Below are positions 54,036 to 63,268 of a DNA stretch of 64,000 bases, one piece after another (the first letter of the stretch is position 1; each line of letters opens with the position of its first letter). Source of the stretch: Alloprevotella sp. Lung230 (GTDB taxonomy: Bacteria > Bacteroidota > Bacteroidia > Bacteroidales > Bacteroidaceae). A program made the translations under genes and the position numbers. The DNA lies in assembly GCF_014385435.1 (NCBI RefSeq), contig NZ_JACSUD010000014.1:1-64000 (forward strand), read 5' to 3'. A model generated the notes under the pieces. That model worked only from the letters and a program-made list of their open reading frames with translations, had not been told where the DNA came from and did not search any database.

Positions 54036-55649
54036 ATGGCAACATTAGATCTCACCAAGTACGGTATCACCGGTACCACCGAAATCGTACACAACCCCTC
54101 CTACGAAGTGCTCTTCGCAGAAGAAACCAAGGCCGGTCTCGAAGGCTTTGAAGTTGGTCAAATCACCGAACTCGGCGCAGTAAACGTGATGACGGGTATC
54201 TACACCGGTCGCTCTCCTAAGGACAAGTTCATCGTGATGGACGAAAACTCCAAGGATACCGTTTGGTGGACTTCTGACGAGTACAAGAACGACAACAAGC
54301 CCATGAGCGAAAGCACTTGGAAGGTGGTGAAAGACCTCGCCAAGAACGAACTCTCCAACAAGCGCCTCTTCGTTGTCGACGCTTTCTGCGGTGCCAACAA
54401 GGACACTCGTCTGGCCGTTCGCTTCATCGTAGAAGTGGCTTGGCAGGCTCACTTTGTGACCAACATGTTCATCAAGCCTACGGCTGAAGAACTCGCTTCG
54501 TTCGAACCCGACTTCGTGGTTTACAACGCTTCTAAGGCTAAGGTTGAAAACTTCAAGGAACTCGGCATCAACTCCGAAACTTGCGTAGCCTTCAACATCA
54601 CTTCCAAGGAGCAAGTCATCCTCAACACTTGGTATGGTGGCGAAATGAAGAAGGGTATGTTCTCCATGATGAACTACTACCTCCCCCTCCGCGGCATCGC
54701 TTCGATGCACTGCTCGGCCAACACCGACATGAAGGGCGAAAACACGGCTGTCTTCTTCGGCCTCTCCGGTACGGGTAAGACCACCCTTTCCACCGACCCC
54801 AAGCGTCTCCTCATCGGTGACGACGAACACGGTTGGGACGACAACGGCGTCTTCAACTTCGAAGGTGGTTGCTACGCTAAGGTGATCAACCTCGACAAGG
54901 AAAGCGAACCCGACATCTACGCTGCCATCCGCCGCGATGCACTCCTCGAAAACGTTACTGTGGCTGCCGATGGCAAGATCAACTTCGCTGACGGTTCTAC
55001 CACCGAAAACACCCGCGTTTCTTACCCCATCAATCACATCGAAAAGATTGTCAAGAACGTACACCCCGTTTCCGCTGGTCCCGCTGCCAAGAACGTCATC
55101 TTCCTCTCTGCCGACGCTTTCGGTGTGCTGCCTCCCGTTTCTATCCTCGACGCACAGCAAACTCAATACTACTTCCTCAGCGGTTTCACCGCTAAGCTCG
55201 CAGGTACAGAGCGCGGCATCACTGAGCCCACTCCCACCTTCTCTGCTTGCTTCGGTCAGGCCTTCTTGAGCCTCCACCCCACGAAGTATGCTGAAGAGCT
55301 CGTGAAGAAGATGAACGTGAGCGGTGCCAAGGCTTACCTCGTCAACACTGGTTGGAACGGTACCGGCAAGCGCATTTCCATCAAGGACACGCGTGGCATC
55401 ATCGATGGCATCCTCTCCGGCGCCATCCTCACCGCTCCCACGAAGAAGCTCCCCATCTTCAACTTCGAAATTCCCACTCAGCTCGAAGGCGTGGACACCC
55501 ACATCCTCGACCCCCGCGACACTTACGCTCAGGCTTCTGAATGGGAAACCAAGGCTCAGGACCTCGCTGCCCGCTTCATCAAGAACTTTGCGAAGTACAC
55601 CACCAACGAAGCCGGTAAGGCCCTCGTTGCTGCAGGTCCCCAGCTCTAA
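54036..55649 (+). CDS. pckA: Phosphoenolpyruvate carboxykinase (ATP)
   Basis: 537 residues. The kinase P-loop is [13 protein letters not shown] (about 247), with the metal motif [10 protein letters not shown] after it. Substrate residues include the TGRSPKDKF loop near the N-terminus and [10 protein letters not shown] near 435. In anaerobic Bacteroidales it usually runs as PEP + CO2 to oxaloacetate with ATP formation, feeding the reductive branch to fumarate and so the frd operon of this window. Codon use is strongly biased, which suggests high expression. Confidence 0.98.
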   Translation: MATLDLTKYGITGTTEIVHNPSYEVLFAEETKAGLEGFEVGQITELGAVNVMTGIYTGRSPKDKFIVMDENSKDTVWWTSDEYKNDNKPMSESTWKVVKDLAKNELSNKRLFVVDAFCGANKDTRLAVRFIVEVAWQAHFVTNMFIKPTAEELASFEPDFVVYNASKAKVENFKELGINSETCVAFNITSKEQVILNTWYGGEMKKGMFSMMNYYLPLRGIASMHCSANTDMKGENTAVFFGLSGTGKTTLSTDPKRLLIGDDEHGWDDNGVFNFEGGCYAKVINLDKESEPDIYAAIRRDALLENVTVAADGKINFADGSTTENTRVSYPINHIEKIVKNVHPVSAGPAAKNVIFLSADAFGVLPPVSILDAQQTQYYFLSGFTAKLAGTERGITEPTPTFSACFGQAFLSLHPTKYAEELVKKMNVSGAKAYLVNTGWNGTGKRISIKDTRGIIDGILSGAILTAPTKKLPIFNFEIPTQLEGVDTHILDPRDTYAQASEWETKAQDLAARFIKNFAKYTTNEAGKALVAAGPQL

Positions 55650-55692
55650 TCGCTGACACACACTGAAACTTCCCTTTCAGTCCCCCATTTTC

Positions 55693-55734
55693 AACGCCCC
55701 TCTCACCTTGTGTGAAAGGGGCGTTGCTTTTTTT
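55693..55734 (+). terminator. Terminator of pckA
   Basis: An 8-bp outer stem AACGCCCC/GGGGCGTT (55693-55700, 55718-55725) extended inward by CTCAC/GTGAA pairs, then GC and T7. Confidence 0.9.
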
Positions 55735-55799
55735 CTGAGGCTTCGCTGCATAACTCGCTGAGCCTATATGCCTGGATGTTGTGCATGTCTCTCTATGAA

Positions 55800-55859
55800 T
55801 ATATAGACATCTCGGCGTCGATTTCAGCCACATGCCCCTGACTTTAACACGACTTTAAC
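55800..55859. repeat. 60-bp shared block, copy 2 (after pckA)
   Basis: The same three words with identical spacing as at 35417-35476: TATATAGACATCTCG (55800-55814), CAGCCAC (55825-55831) and TTTAACAC-n-ACTTTAAC (55843-55859). The bases between the words differ, so the words appear selected. It ends 29 bases before composite repeat copy E. Confidence 0.75.
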
Positions 55860-55887
55860 ATTTTGGAGGATTGAATAGAGAGGTTTT

Positions 55888-56258
55888 AGCTCAGAGGTAG
55901 TTTTCTCTACCTCTGAGGTAGTTGGATTTAGCTTTGAGGTAGATTTTCAGAGGAAGCTGAAAATCCAAAGAAACTTCATGATTCCAGATTTTATCGAAGT
56001 TATCGGGAATCCGGCAGTTTTCATGGAAAAGTTGTCCTCAATTTTGTCTCCTCGCGCGCGTATACACACTACAATAGGGGCTGTATTTTTCCTTCACTGC
56101 CTTCACCTCTCCCCAAAATGAGTGGCTTTTGGTGAAGGCTTTTGGATGGGTTGCCTTCACCCGTAAATAGCAGAAAATGAGGACATAAACCACTTGGTGA
56201 AGGCAGTGAAGGAAAAATGCAGCCCCTATTGTAGTGTATATGCGCGTACGCGCGCGAG
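55888..56258 (+). repeat. Composite dispersed repeat, copy E (best preserved)
   Basis: Three AGAGGTA-type units lie at 55888-55942, the left arm at 56051-56107 and the right arm at 56196-56258. After allowing for a short CGCG insertion in the right arm, the arms are reverse complements over about 45 bases, including a copy-specific CACTACAATAGGGGCTG segment. The inner GGTGAAGG / GCCTTCACC hairpin is at about 56131-56162. It lies between pckA and the Fic remnant. Confidence 0.9.
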
Positions 56259-56280
56259 GAGAGGTTCGGTGTCCACGTCC

Positions 56281-56728
56281 TTAGTTTCTTTGCTCGTCAT
56301 ACCAGCTGTCGAACTTCTCGCCGCGCACATAGCCGCGCTTCACGCCGTTGAGTGGTATTTCGCGCACGAGCCCTTGGTCGATGAGTTTCACGAGGTCGGC
56401 CTTGGCTGTGGTGGGCGTGATGCCAAACCGCTGAGACAAGTCGCGAACGGTGAACATCTCCTCCCGATTTTTTGCAAAAAGAGTGAGGAGTTGGGCTTGA
56501 CGAGGGTTGAGGCCGCCGCGATGGAGCAGGTGGGCGGCTTGTTGCTGCTGATCTTGTTTGTGCTGAAGGTAGGTGCGCAAATCGCTGAATGCCTTCTGTA
56601 GTACCTCTAAATGGAATTGAATAAAATAGCCCATGTCGTTGCCATCGGCCTCAGTGTAGAGGAAGGCGTTTTCGTACGCCTTTTTGCGGCGCTTGATTTG
56701 TACTGATGGGTGGAGGAAATTCTATCAT
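56281..56728 (-). pseudogene. Fic-family protein remnant
   Basis: The readable frame (56634-56281, 117 codons) is only the C-terminal part of a Fic/DOC-type protein: a helix pair followed by a winged helix (MFTVRDLSQRFGITPTTAKADLVKLIDQG). The same frame continues upstream without a start, with a KRRKKAYENAFLYTEADG-like segment normally found inside Fic proteins. A start-like MIEFPPPISTNQ occurs at 56728 in a different frame. The Fic core (HPFxDGNGR) is absent. So an internal deletion and frameshift have removed the catalytic domain. A small surviving DNA-binding protein from 56634 remains possible. Confidence 0.7.
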
Positions 56729-56757
56729 GGTGGCGGCTTTTGCGGTAAAAGTAAGCA

Positions 56758-56873
56758 ATCCTTTCCAATTTTACAAGAATTGGAAAGGATTTCAGTGTTT
56801 TTGCTCCGAAATAGTCTGTTTTTGCTTGCTTTTCTATTTAATTCTTTCCAATCTTTGAAGAATTGGAAAGGAT
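56758..56873. repeat. Two near-identical TTTCCAATT / AATTGGAAA hairpins
   Basis: A perfect 13-bp inverted repeat (56758-56770 with 56778-56790, 7-base loop) and a second one (56841-56852 with 56861-56873) share the CTTTCCAA...TTGGAAAGGAT arms. A third half-site (GGGAATTAGAAAGAAT) lies at about 56878-56893. They sit in the upstream region of the Fic remnant and look like paired operators or hairpins. The rest of 56729-56990 holds only the lepB 3' hairpin. Confidence 0.65.
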
Positions 56874-56935
56874 TGGAGGGAATTAGAAAGAATGGGTCTT
56901 GTTAAAGAGAGGTACTGATGGTGGAAAGCAGAAGG

Positions 56936-56970
56936 ACTGCATCAGGCTCGAAAGCGTGATGCAGCCCTTG
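56936..56970 (-). terminator. Hairpin after lepB
   Basis: A CTGCATCA/TGATGCAG stem with a further GC pair set on each side, 20 bases past the lepB stop on the minus strand. It lacks a good T run. Confidence 0.55.
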
Positions 56971-56990
56971 AGGAAAGGCGTGAGCGTCCT

Positions 56991-58457
56991 CTATTTGATG
57001 TCGGCCACCCACTTGAAGAGGCGGTTCCAACGGACTTTGCCATCAAAAAGTCCGTAGTCGGGATTGAGCGAAAGCCACACGAAGAGCGGTTTGCCCACGA
57101 TGTGGTCTTCGGGGACGAAACCCCAGAAGCGGGAGTCGGCGGAGTTGTCGCGGTTGTCGCCCATCATCCAGTAGTAGTCCATCTTGAAGGTGTAGCTTTG
57201 GGCGCGCTGTCCGTTGATGAAGATGTTGCTGCCGCGCACTTCGAGGCGGTTCTTCTCGTAGACCGCGATGCAGCGCTCATAGAGGGGAAGGTTGTCGAGG
57301 GTGAGGGCAATGGTAGCCCCTTTCTTGGGAATCCAGACAGGGCCGTAGTTGGCCGTCGTCCAGCGCTTGGCCTTGTTGAGGGGGAAGAGCCAATTGCCGT
57401 AGGCAGGAGAGAGCGGGCCGACGGTGCAGAGGGCAGGAAGTTGCTGAAGCGTGCGTTTGGTGGCCGGCGTGAGGGGCATGCGGATGGGGCGGCCGAGGGT
57501 GAGGGCATCGAGGCTTCCGCCTTCGGCTGCGGGGGGCAGACCGAGGTCTTCAAAGGAGATGTCGTTGTCTTGGAGGAACTCGGTCGAGGGCATTTGCTTG
57601 AACGTGACCTCGTAGGCCTGCTGCGCACGTTCGGGCTGCGGCTGAGGGCGATGGTCGAGGTAGACGATGTTGTTCTTGATCTCGAGCGTTTGTCCGGGTT
57701 TGCCAAGGCAGCGTTTCACGTAGTTCTCGCGGCGGTCGGCCGGTCGGCTGATGATGCCGCCCACCGAAGGTTCGTTGGCGAGGATGGCCCGCCCCGTGGC
57801 ATAGATTTTGGCGTAGAGTTCGCGCTGTGCGAGCAGGGGCATGCTGTCGGAAGGTTCGGCGATGTTCAGTGCCTGCGCTCCTGTGGAGTAGACCATCGTG
57901 TAGTAGTCCTGATTTTGGAAATTGACGGCCACGGTGTCGCCCGAAGGGTAGTTGAACACCACGATGTCGCCCACTTCCACCTGCCCTAATCCTTTGACGC
58001 GGCGATAGTCCCACTGCGGCCATTCGATGTAGCTCTTGCCACCGCCGAGGGCTGCGGGGAGGTTGTGCTGGGTGAGCGGAGCGGTGAGCGGTGTCTGGGG
58101 GATGCGCGGGCCGTAGCTCAGTTTGGACACCAAAAGATAGTCGCCCGTGAGCAGGCTCTTTTCCAGCGAGGAAGAGGGGATGACGAAATTTTGGAAGAAA
58201 AACTGGTTGATGAAGTAGATGGCCACGAGAGCAAAGACGATGGCATCGACCCAGCCCATGGCAAAGCGCACCACGGGGTTGGGATTGGAGCGCCACCAGC
58301 CCCAGTTGATTTTGTGGGTGATGTAGGCATCGAAGATGAAGGGCATCACCAGCAGTCCCCACCACGAACCGACCCATAGGAGGAAGAGCAGGTAGAGGAT
58401 GGAGATGAGGATGAAAGCGGGCCATTGCTTCTTTTGCGGATGGAGATTGTAGGGCAT
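56991..58457 (-). CDS. lepB: Signal peptidase I (Bacteroidetes type, long)
   Basis: 488 residues. Hydrophobic segments lie near the N-terminus (about 14-45 and 68-90). The catalytic serine is in IPSSSLEKSLLTGD (about 94) and the general-base Lys in RRENYVKRCLGKPGQTLEI. The box E MGDNRDNSADSRFWGFVPEDHIVGK pieces lie near the C-terminus. An insertion of about 170 residues between boxes D and E is typical of this phylum. It removes signal peptides from exported proteins. The dapB stop is 11 bases upstream, so they form an operon. Confidence 0.95.
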   Translation of the reverse strand: MPYNLHPQKKQWPAFILISILYLLFLLWVGSWWGLLVMPFIFDAYITHKINWGWWRSNPNPVVRFAMGWVDAIVFALVAIYFINQFFFQNFVIPSSSLEKSLLTGDYLLVSKLSYGPRIPQTPLTAPLTQHNLPAALGGGKSYIEWPQWDYRRVKGLGQVEVGDIVVFNYPSGDTVAVNFQNQDYYTMVYSTGAQALNIAEPSDSMPLLAQRELYAKIYATGRAILANEPSVGGIISRPADRRENYVKRCLGKPGQTLEIKNNIVYLDHRPQPQPERAQQAYEVTFKQMPSTEFLQDNDISFEDLGLPPAAEGGSLDALTLGRPIRMPLTPATKRTLQQLPALCTVGPLSPAYGNWLFPLNKAKRWTTANYGPVWIPKKGATIALTLDNLPLYERCIAVYEKNRLEVRGSNIFINGQRAQSYTFKMDYYWMMGDNRDNSADSRFWGFVPEDHIVGKPLFVWLSLNPDYGLFDGKVRWNRLFKWVADIK

Positions 58458-58468
58458 AGCGGGGAGGA

Positions 58469-59224
58469 CTAAAAGTTAAACAAGTCGTCGGTGGAGAGCA
58501 GACCTTCGTGGACGGCGGTAAATTCGGCCGCCAGAACTGCCCCGAGGGCGAAGCCTTGGCGCGAATGGGCATCGTGGGTGAGGGTGATGCTGTCGGCCGG
58601 CGAGTCGTAGGTGATGGTGTGGATGCCAGGCACTTCGTCGCGGCGAATGGCATCGATGCGGAGCGCGTCGGGAGCGTTGTCGCGGCTGCCGCTGATGCTG
58701 CCGTCGGCTTCGTGCACTTCGCCCTTGACCCAGGTGGTCTTTCGGTCGAGCGTCCGGACGATGTCTTCGGCCAGCGTGATGGCAGTACCTGAAGGGGCAT
58801 CGAGCTTGTGGATATGGTGCGTTTCGACCATCGAAACGTCATAGTCGGCAAAGCGGTTCATGATCTGTGCCAAATAGCGATTGACGGCCGAGAAGATGGC
58901 CACGCCCAGCGAGAAGTTGGAGGCCCAGAAGAGGGTGTGTCCCTCTTCGGTGCAGGCGCGGCGCACATCGGCTTCGTGCTCCGCGCGCCAACCCGTCGAG
59001 CCGCTCACCACTTTCACCCCCTGTGCCCAGGCGCGGAGGTAGTTGGCATAGGCCGCTGTGGGGGTGGTGAACTCGATGGCGACATCGGCCGAACGAAAGG
59101 CATCGCTTTCAAAATCCTGGGGGTTATCGACATCGATGATGGCAACGATTTCGTGACCGCGGCTGCGTGCGATTTGTTCAATCATTTTGCCCATCTTGCC
59201 GTAGCCGATAAGTGCAAATTTCAT
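58469..59224 (-). CDS. dapB: 4-Hydroxy-tetrahydrodipicolinate reductase
   Basis: 251 residues. The NAD(P) motif is GYGKMGK (residues 7-13), the catalytic segment ETHHIHKLDAPSGTAI (about 143-158) carries the His pair, Lys and substrate loop. It makes tetrahydrodipicolinate on the path to lysine and meso-diaminopimelate for the cell wall. The start at 59224 (MKFALIGYG) is the family start; the longer frame is open but unsupported. First gene of dapB-lepB. Confidence 0.96.
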   Translation of the reverse strand: MKFALIGYGKMGKMIEQIARSRGHEIVAIIDVDNPQDFESDAFRSADVAIEFTTPTAAYANYLRAWAQGVKVVSGSTGWRAEHEADVRRACTEEGHTLFWASNFSLGVAIFSAVNRYLAQIMNRFADYDVSMVETHHIHKLDAPSGTAITLAEDIVRTLDRKTTWVKGEVHEADGSISGSRDNAPDALRIDAIRRDEVPGIHTITYDSPADSITLTHDAHSRQGFALGAVLAAEFTAVHEGLLSTDDLFNF

Positions 59225-59313
59225 ATTTTCTGTGGGGGCTTGTGGGGAAGAGAAAGGCGGGAAAAAAGGCATTTTCCGCTTGTCTGCCCGATGTTTGAGA
59301 TGGATAGTATGGG

Positions 59314-59424
59314 CAAAATTACGCCTTATTTGGCAGAGGAGCAAAGGATTAAGCAATTTTGTGTGCGAAAGCGCTGATTTGTCGGGGCTAAATTTGGCAA
59401 ATCGCTGCTTTTATGGTAACTTTG
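59314..59424. promoter_or_regulatory. Divergent promoters for dapB-lepB and ychF
   Basis: Minus strand: TTTG (59345-59342), 20 bases, TAATTTTG (59321-59314) for dapB. Plus strand: TTTG (59393-59396), 20 bases, TAACTTTG (59417-59424) for ychF. Confidence 0.65.
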
Positions 59425-59452
59425 CCCAAAATAAAAACGTAAAAAAGACCGA

Positions 59453-60556
59453 ATGAGTTTACAATGTGGCATTGTCGGCCTGCCCAACGTGGGGAAGTCG
59501 ACGCTTTTCAATTGTCTGAGCAACGCCAAGGCGCAAAGCGCCAATTTCCCCTTTTGCACCATCGAACCCAACGTCGGGGTCATCACCGTGCCCGATGAGC
59601 GCTTGGCAGCGCTCGCCGCTTTGGTGAAAACCAACAAAATCATCCCCACCACGGTGGAAATCGTTGACATCGCCGGGTTGGTGAAAGGTGCCTCCAAGGG
59701 CGAAGGCTTGGGCAATCAGTTTCTCGGCAACATCCGTGAGACCGATGCCATCCTACACGTGTTGCGCTGCTTCGACGACGGCAACGTGGTGCACGTGGAC
59801 GGCAGCGTAGACCCCGTTCGAGACAAAGAAATCATCGACACCGAGTTGCAGCTCAAAGATTTGGAAACGGTGGAAAACCGCATCAAGCGCGTGGAGAAAA
59901 TAGCCCAAATCGGCAACGACAAGAACGCAAAGGTGGAATATGACGTGCTCACCGCCGTACGAGCCGCCCTGCTTGAAGGCAAAAATGCCCGCAGCGTGGA
60001 CTTTGACTCCAAAGACGAGCAAACGGCGTTGCGCAACCTCTTCCTCCTCACCTCGAAGCCCGTGCTCTATGTGTGCAACGTCGATGAGGCGAGTGCCGCC
60101 ACCGGCAACGAATATGTGGAGCGGGTACGCGAAGCCGTGAAGGGCGAAGGCGCGGAAATCCTCGTTGTGGCCGCGCAGACGGAAGCCGACATTGCCGAAC
60201 TCGAAACCTACGAAGAGCGCCAAGAGTTCTTGAAGGACGTGGGGCTGGAAGAGAGTGGAGTGTCGCGCCTCATCAAGTCGGCCTACCGCCTGCTCGACCT
60301 CGAAACCTACATCACCGCCGGTGAGGTGGAGGTGCGCGCATGGACCTACAAGCGCGGATGGAAAGCTCCACAGTGTGCCGGCGTCATCCACACCGACTTT
60401 GAGAAGGGCTTCATCCGTGCACAGGTCATCAAGTACGAAGACTTCATCAAGTACGGCAGCGAGGCGGCGGTGCGCGAAGCCGGATTGCTCCACATCGAAG
60501 GCAAAGAATATGTGGTGCAGGATGGCGACATCATGCACTTCCTCTTCAATGTCTAA
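59453..60556 (+). CDS. ychF: Redox-regulated ATPase/GTPase YchF (OLA1)
   Basis: 367 residues. The P-loop is GLPNVGKST (8-16), followed by [20 protein letters not shown] (switch II) and the variant NKxD-type site NVDEASA, then a coiled coil and a C-terminal TGS domain ending [12 protein letters not shown] ribosome-associated P-loop NTPase that prefers ATP in characterised members. lgt begins 37 bases later. Confidence 0.97.
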   Translation: MSLQCGIVGLPNVGKSTLFNCLSNAKAQSANFPFCTIEPNVGVITVPDERLAALAALVKTNKIIPTTVEIVDIAGLVKGASKGEGLGNQFLGNIRETDAILHVLRCFDDGNVVHVDGSVDPVRDKEIIDTELQLKDLETVENRIKRVEKIAQIGNDKNAKVEYDVLTAVRAALLEGKNARSVDFDSKDEQTALRNLFLLTSKPVLYVCNVDEASAATGNEYVERVREAVKGEGAEILVVAAQTEADIAELETYEERQEFLKDVGLEESGVSRLIKSAYRLLDLETYITAGEVEVRAWTYKRGWKAPQCAGVIHTDFEKGFIRAQVIKYEDFIKYGSEAAVREAGLLHIEGKEYVVQDGDIMHFLFNV

Positions 60557-60593
60557 CTCCGAGTTTTGATCAACAGAATTTGAATACCTACTT

Positions 60594-61442
60594 ATGATTA
60601 CTTGGAATCCCGACCTTATCGCTTTTCAGCTCGGCCCGATTGCCGTGCGTTGGTATGCGCTCTGCTGGGTGTTGGGGCTGATTGCGGCCTACTTTGTGGT
60701 CTATTGGCTCTATCGCCGACAGCGCATTCCGCAAGAGAAGTTTGATCCCCTCTTCTTCTATTGCTTCTTCGGTATTCTCATCGGTGCGCGTTTGGGGCAC
60801 TGCCTGCTCTACGAACCAGCCTACTTCCTGGCGCATCCTCTGGAGATGCTCCTGCCCATCCGGCAAACCGCCGAAGGCTGGCGCTACATCGGTTATGCCG
60901 GCCTTGCCTCCCACGGTGGCACGCTGGGACTGATGATTGCCCTTTGGCTCTACGTGCGCCGCACGAAAATCAGCCTGATGCGCGTGCTCGACAACATCGC
61001 CATTGCCACGCCCATCACGGCGTTTGCCATCCGTATGGGCAACCTGATGAACTCTGAAATCGTGGGCAAATTTACCGGCTCCGACTTCGGTTTCATCTTC
61101 GCCCGCAACCTCGACACTCAGCCGCGCCATCCTGCCCAACTCTATGAAGCCATCGCCTACTTGGTGTTTTTCTGCGTCGGACTGCTGCTTTATTGGCGGC
61201 GTCCCAACAAACTCGGCACAGGTTTCTTCTTCGGTTGGTGCTTGACGAGCATCTTCACGTTCCGTTTTCTGGTAGAATTTCTCAAAGAGGTGCAAGAACC
61301 TTGGGAAGTGGCCATGCAGCAAGCCATCCACCTCAATCAAGGCCAACTCCTCTCCATCCCCTTTGTTGCGCTCGGTCTCTACTGTCTGCTGGGCGGAAAA
61401 GCCTGCCGAAAACTGGGCGACAACGGATTGATGGAACAATAG
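60594..61442 (+). CDS. lgt: Prolipoprotein diacylglyceryl transferase
   Basis: 282 residues with seven membrane helices. The Lgt signature is clear: GARLGHCLLYEPAYFLAHP (about 63-81), then AIRMGNLMNSEIVGK, and DTQPRHPAQLYEA with the conserved His. It moves a diacylglyceryl group from phosphatidylglycerol to the lipobox Cys, so it matures the lipoproteins encoded at 36343, 61486 and 63269. Its start codon directly follows a word (ATTTGAATACCTACTTA, 60578-60594) resembling the end of the MITE-like element. Confidence 0.96.
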   Translation: MITWNPDLIAFQLGPIAVRWYALCWVLGLIAAYFVVYWLYRRQRIPQEKFDPLFFYCFFGILIGARLGHCLLYEPAYFLAHPLEMLLPIRQTAEGWRYIGYAGLASHGGTLGLMIALWLYVRRTKISLMRVLDNIAIATPITAFAIRMGNLMNSEIVGKFTGSDFGFIFARNLDTQPRHPAQLYEAIAYLVFFCVGLLLYWRRPNKLGTGFFFGWCLTSIFTFRFLVEFLKEVQEPWEVAMQQAIHLNQGQLLSIPFVALGLYCLLGGKACRKLGDNGLMEQ

Positions 61443-61485
61443 AACAACGGACTCATCCCCCTCCCCCTCCTTATACATTACGCTT

Positions 61486-63186
61486 ATGAAAACTTCACTT
61501 TCTCTGGCACTTTCTGCCACTCTGGCCATCTCTACGCTCTGCGGATGCAGCAGTGGCCTCGCCCCCCTTTCGAAAGACAACTTCACCGTCACCCCCAGTC
61601 CGCTTGAAGCCGTGGGACAAAATGTGGCATTCACCCTCAACGGACATTTCCCTGAGAAATACATGAAGAAGAAGGCCGTGGTCACCGTCATCCCCCAGCT
61701 CCGCTATGGCAACGGCCAAACCCTCAACACTGAGGGCGCAACCTTCCAAGGCGAAAAGGTGGTGGGCAACGACCAAGTCATCGCCTACAAGACCGGTGGC
61801 AATTTCACCGCACGCCAACTCTTCACCTACCGCCCCGAAATGGCCATGAGCGAACTCTACCTCACTTTCGTGGCTAAGGTGGGCAAGAAGTCAGTGAACC
61901 TCCCCGCGGTCAAGGTGGCCGACGGTATCAACGCCACTTCGCAACTTGTCTACGAGACGGTGCGCACGGCCCGCACGGCTACGGCAGCCGATGCCTACCA
62001 GCAGCAAATCACGCAACGCCAGGAAGCACAAATCAAATACCTCATCAACCAGGCCAAAATCCGCACCAGCCAACTCAACACCACCTCGGTGCAAGAATTT
62101 GTGAAGGTGCTCCGCGAAATCAAGGCCGACCAGAAAAGCTTTGCCCTCGACAACATCGAAGTGTCGGCCTATGCCTCGCCCGATGGTACACTGAGCTACA
62201 ACACCCAACTGGCCGAACAGCGTCAAAACACGGCTTCACACTACGTCGACCAGCAACTCAAGAAGGTGAAAGTGGCCACTCAAGTCGACACCAAATACAC
62301 CGCCGAGGACTGGAACGGCTTCCAAGAACTCGTGGCTTCCAGCAACATCCAAGACAAGGAGGTCATCCTCCGCGTCCTCTCGATGTACAAAGACCCCGAG
62401 GAGCGCGAACAGCAAATCCGCAACCTTTCCCTCGCTTTCCGCGAACTTGCCGACGAAGTGTTGCCCGAGTTGCGCCGTGCCCGCCTCACGCTCAACTATC
62501 GCCTCATCGGTCGCACCGATGCCGAAATTCAAGCGCAATACCAGGCCGACCCCGCTCAGTTGAGCATTGAGGAGTTGCTCTATGCCGCCACCCTCACCAA
62601 CGACCTCAAGCAGCGCAAGCAAATCTTTGAAACCGCCGTACGCCAATATCCCGCCGACAAGCGCGCCTACAACGGCTTGGCACAAGTGGCCTATGCCCAG
62701 GGCGACTATGCCGCTGCCCAGGATGCCATCTCTCAGGCCGGCGACAACGTGGCGCCCAACGCCAACGCTGCCCTCATCGCCATCGGCGAAGGTCGTCTTG
62801 AGCCTGCTGAAGCCCTCTTGGGCAAGGCCCTCACCGCCGACAACTACAATGAAGTGTTGGGCAACCTCCAACTCGCACAAGGCCGCTACACCCAGGCCGC
62901 CCAGAGCCTCAAAGGTGTGAAGAGCAACAGCGCTGCCTTGGCACAACTCCTCACGCAGGACTACACCGGCGCACAAACCACGCTCGCCGGCCTCGCCGCT
63001 CCCGATGCCCTGAGCGACTACCTCGCTGCCATCGTGGCCATGCGCACCGGCCAGACCGAACAAGCGCTCCAATCGCTCACGGCAGCCGTTCGCCGCGACA
63101 GCCGTCTGGCACAGCGCGCTGCGAGCGACATCGAGTTTGCCCGCCTTGCCGGTAACACAGCCTTTGGTGCGCTCGTCGGAAAATAG
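61486..63186 (+). CDS. TPR-containing lipoprotein
   Basis: 566 residues. The lipobox is in STLCGCSS (Cys about 20 or 22). The N-terminal third is beta-rich. Residues about 215-260 (EVSAYASPDGTLSYNTQLAEQRQN) resemble an OmpA-like peptidoglycan-binding segment. From about 350 the protein is helical with Ala-rich TPR-like repeats (ADKRAYNGLAQVAYAQGDY). Probably a periplasm-facing outer-membrane lipoprotein for envelope assembly or scaffolding. Close to lgt (43-base gap) and likely in one operon. Confidence 0.78.
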   Translation: MKTSLSLALSATLAISTLCGCSSGLAPLSKDNFTVTPSPLEAVGQNVAFTLNGHFPEKYMKKKAVVTVIPQLRYGNGQTLNTEGATFQGEKVVGNDQVIAYKTGGNFTARQLFTYRPEMAMSELYLTFVAKVGKKSVNLPAVKVADGINATSQLVYETVRTARTATAADAYQQQITQRQEAQIKYLINQAKIRTSQLNTTSVQEFVKVLREIKADQKSFALDNIEVSAYASPDGTLSYNTQLAEQRQNTASHYVDQQLKKVKVATQVDTKYTAEDWNGFQELVASSNIQDKEVILRVLSMYKDPEEREQQIRNLSLAFRELADEVLPELRRARLTLNYRLIGRTDAEIQAQYQADPAQLSIEELLYAATLTNDLKQRKQIFETAVRQYPADKRAYNGLAQVAYAQGDYAAAQDAISQAGDNVAPNANAALIAIGEGRLEPAEALLGKALTADNYNEVLGNLQLAQGRYTQAAQSLKGVKSNSAALAQLLTQDYTGAQTTLAGLAAPDALSDYLAAIVAMRTGQTEQALQSLTAAVRRDSRLAQRAASDIEFARLAGNTAFGALVGK

Positions 63187-63212
63187 TCCACCGCACCTTT
63201 CATCACAAAAAG

Positions 63213-63256
63213 GGGGGATGCAAAGTGTGTTCTACTTTGCATCTCCCTTCTTCTTT
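63213..63256 (+). terminator. Terminator after the TPR lipoprotein
   Basis: A perfect 10-bp stem GATGCAAAGT/ACTTTGCATC (63217-63226, 63234-63243) with GGG/CCC beyond, then a pyrimidine-rich T-containing tail. Confidence 0.75.
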
Positions 63257-63268
63257 TCCTCTTTCCCC

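Noticed and set aside
54045-55661. A 538-codon minus-strand frame opposite pckA, with similar ones opposite argS, pnp and pepP
   Set aside because: Antisense shadows of strongly codon-biased genes. No signal, start context or domain supports them.
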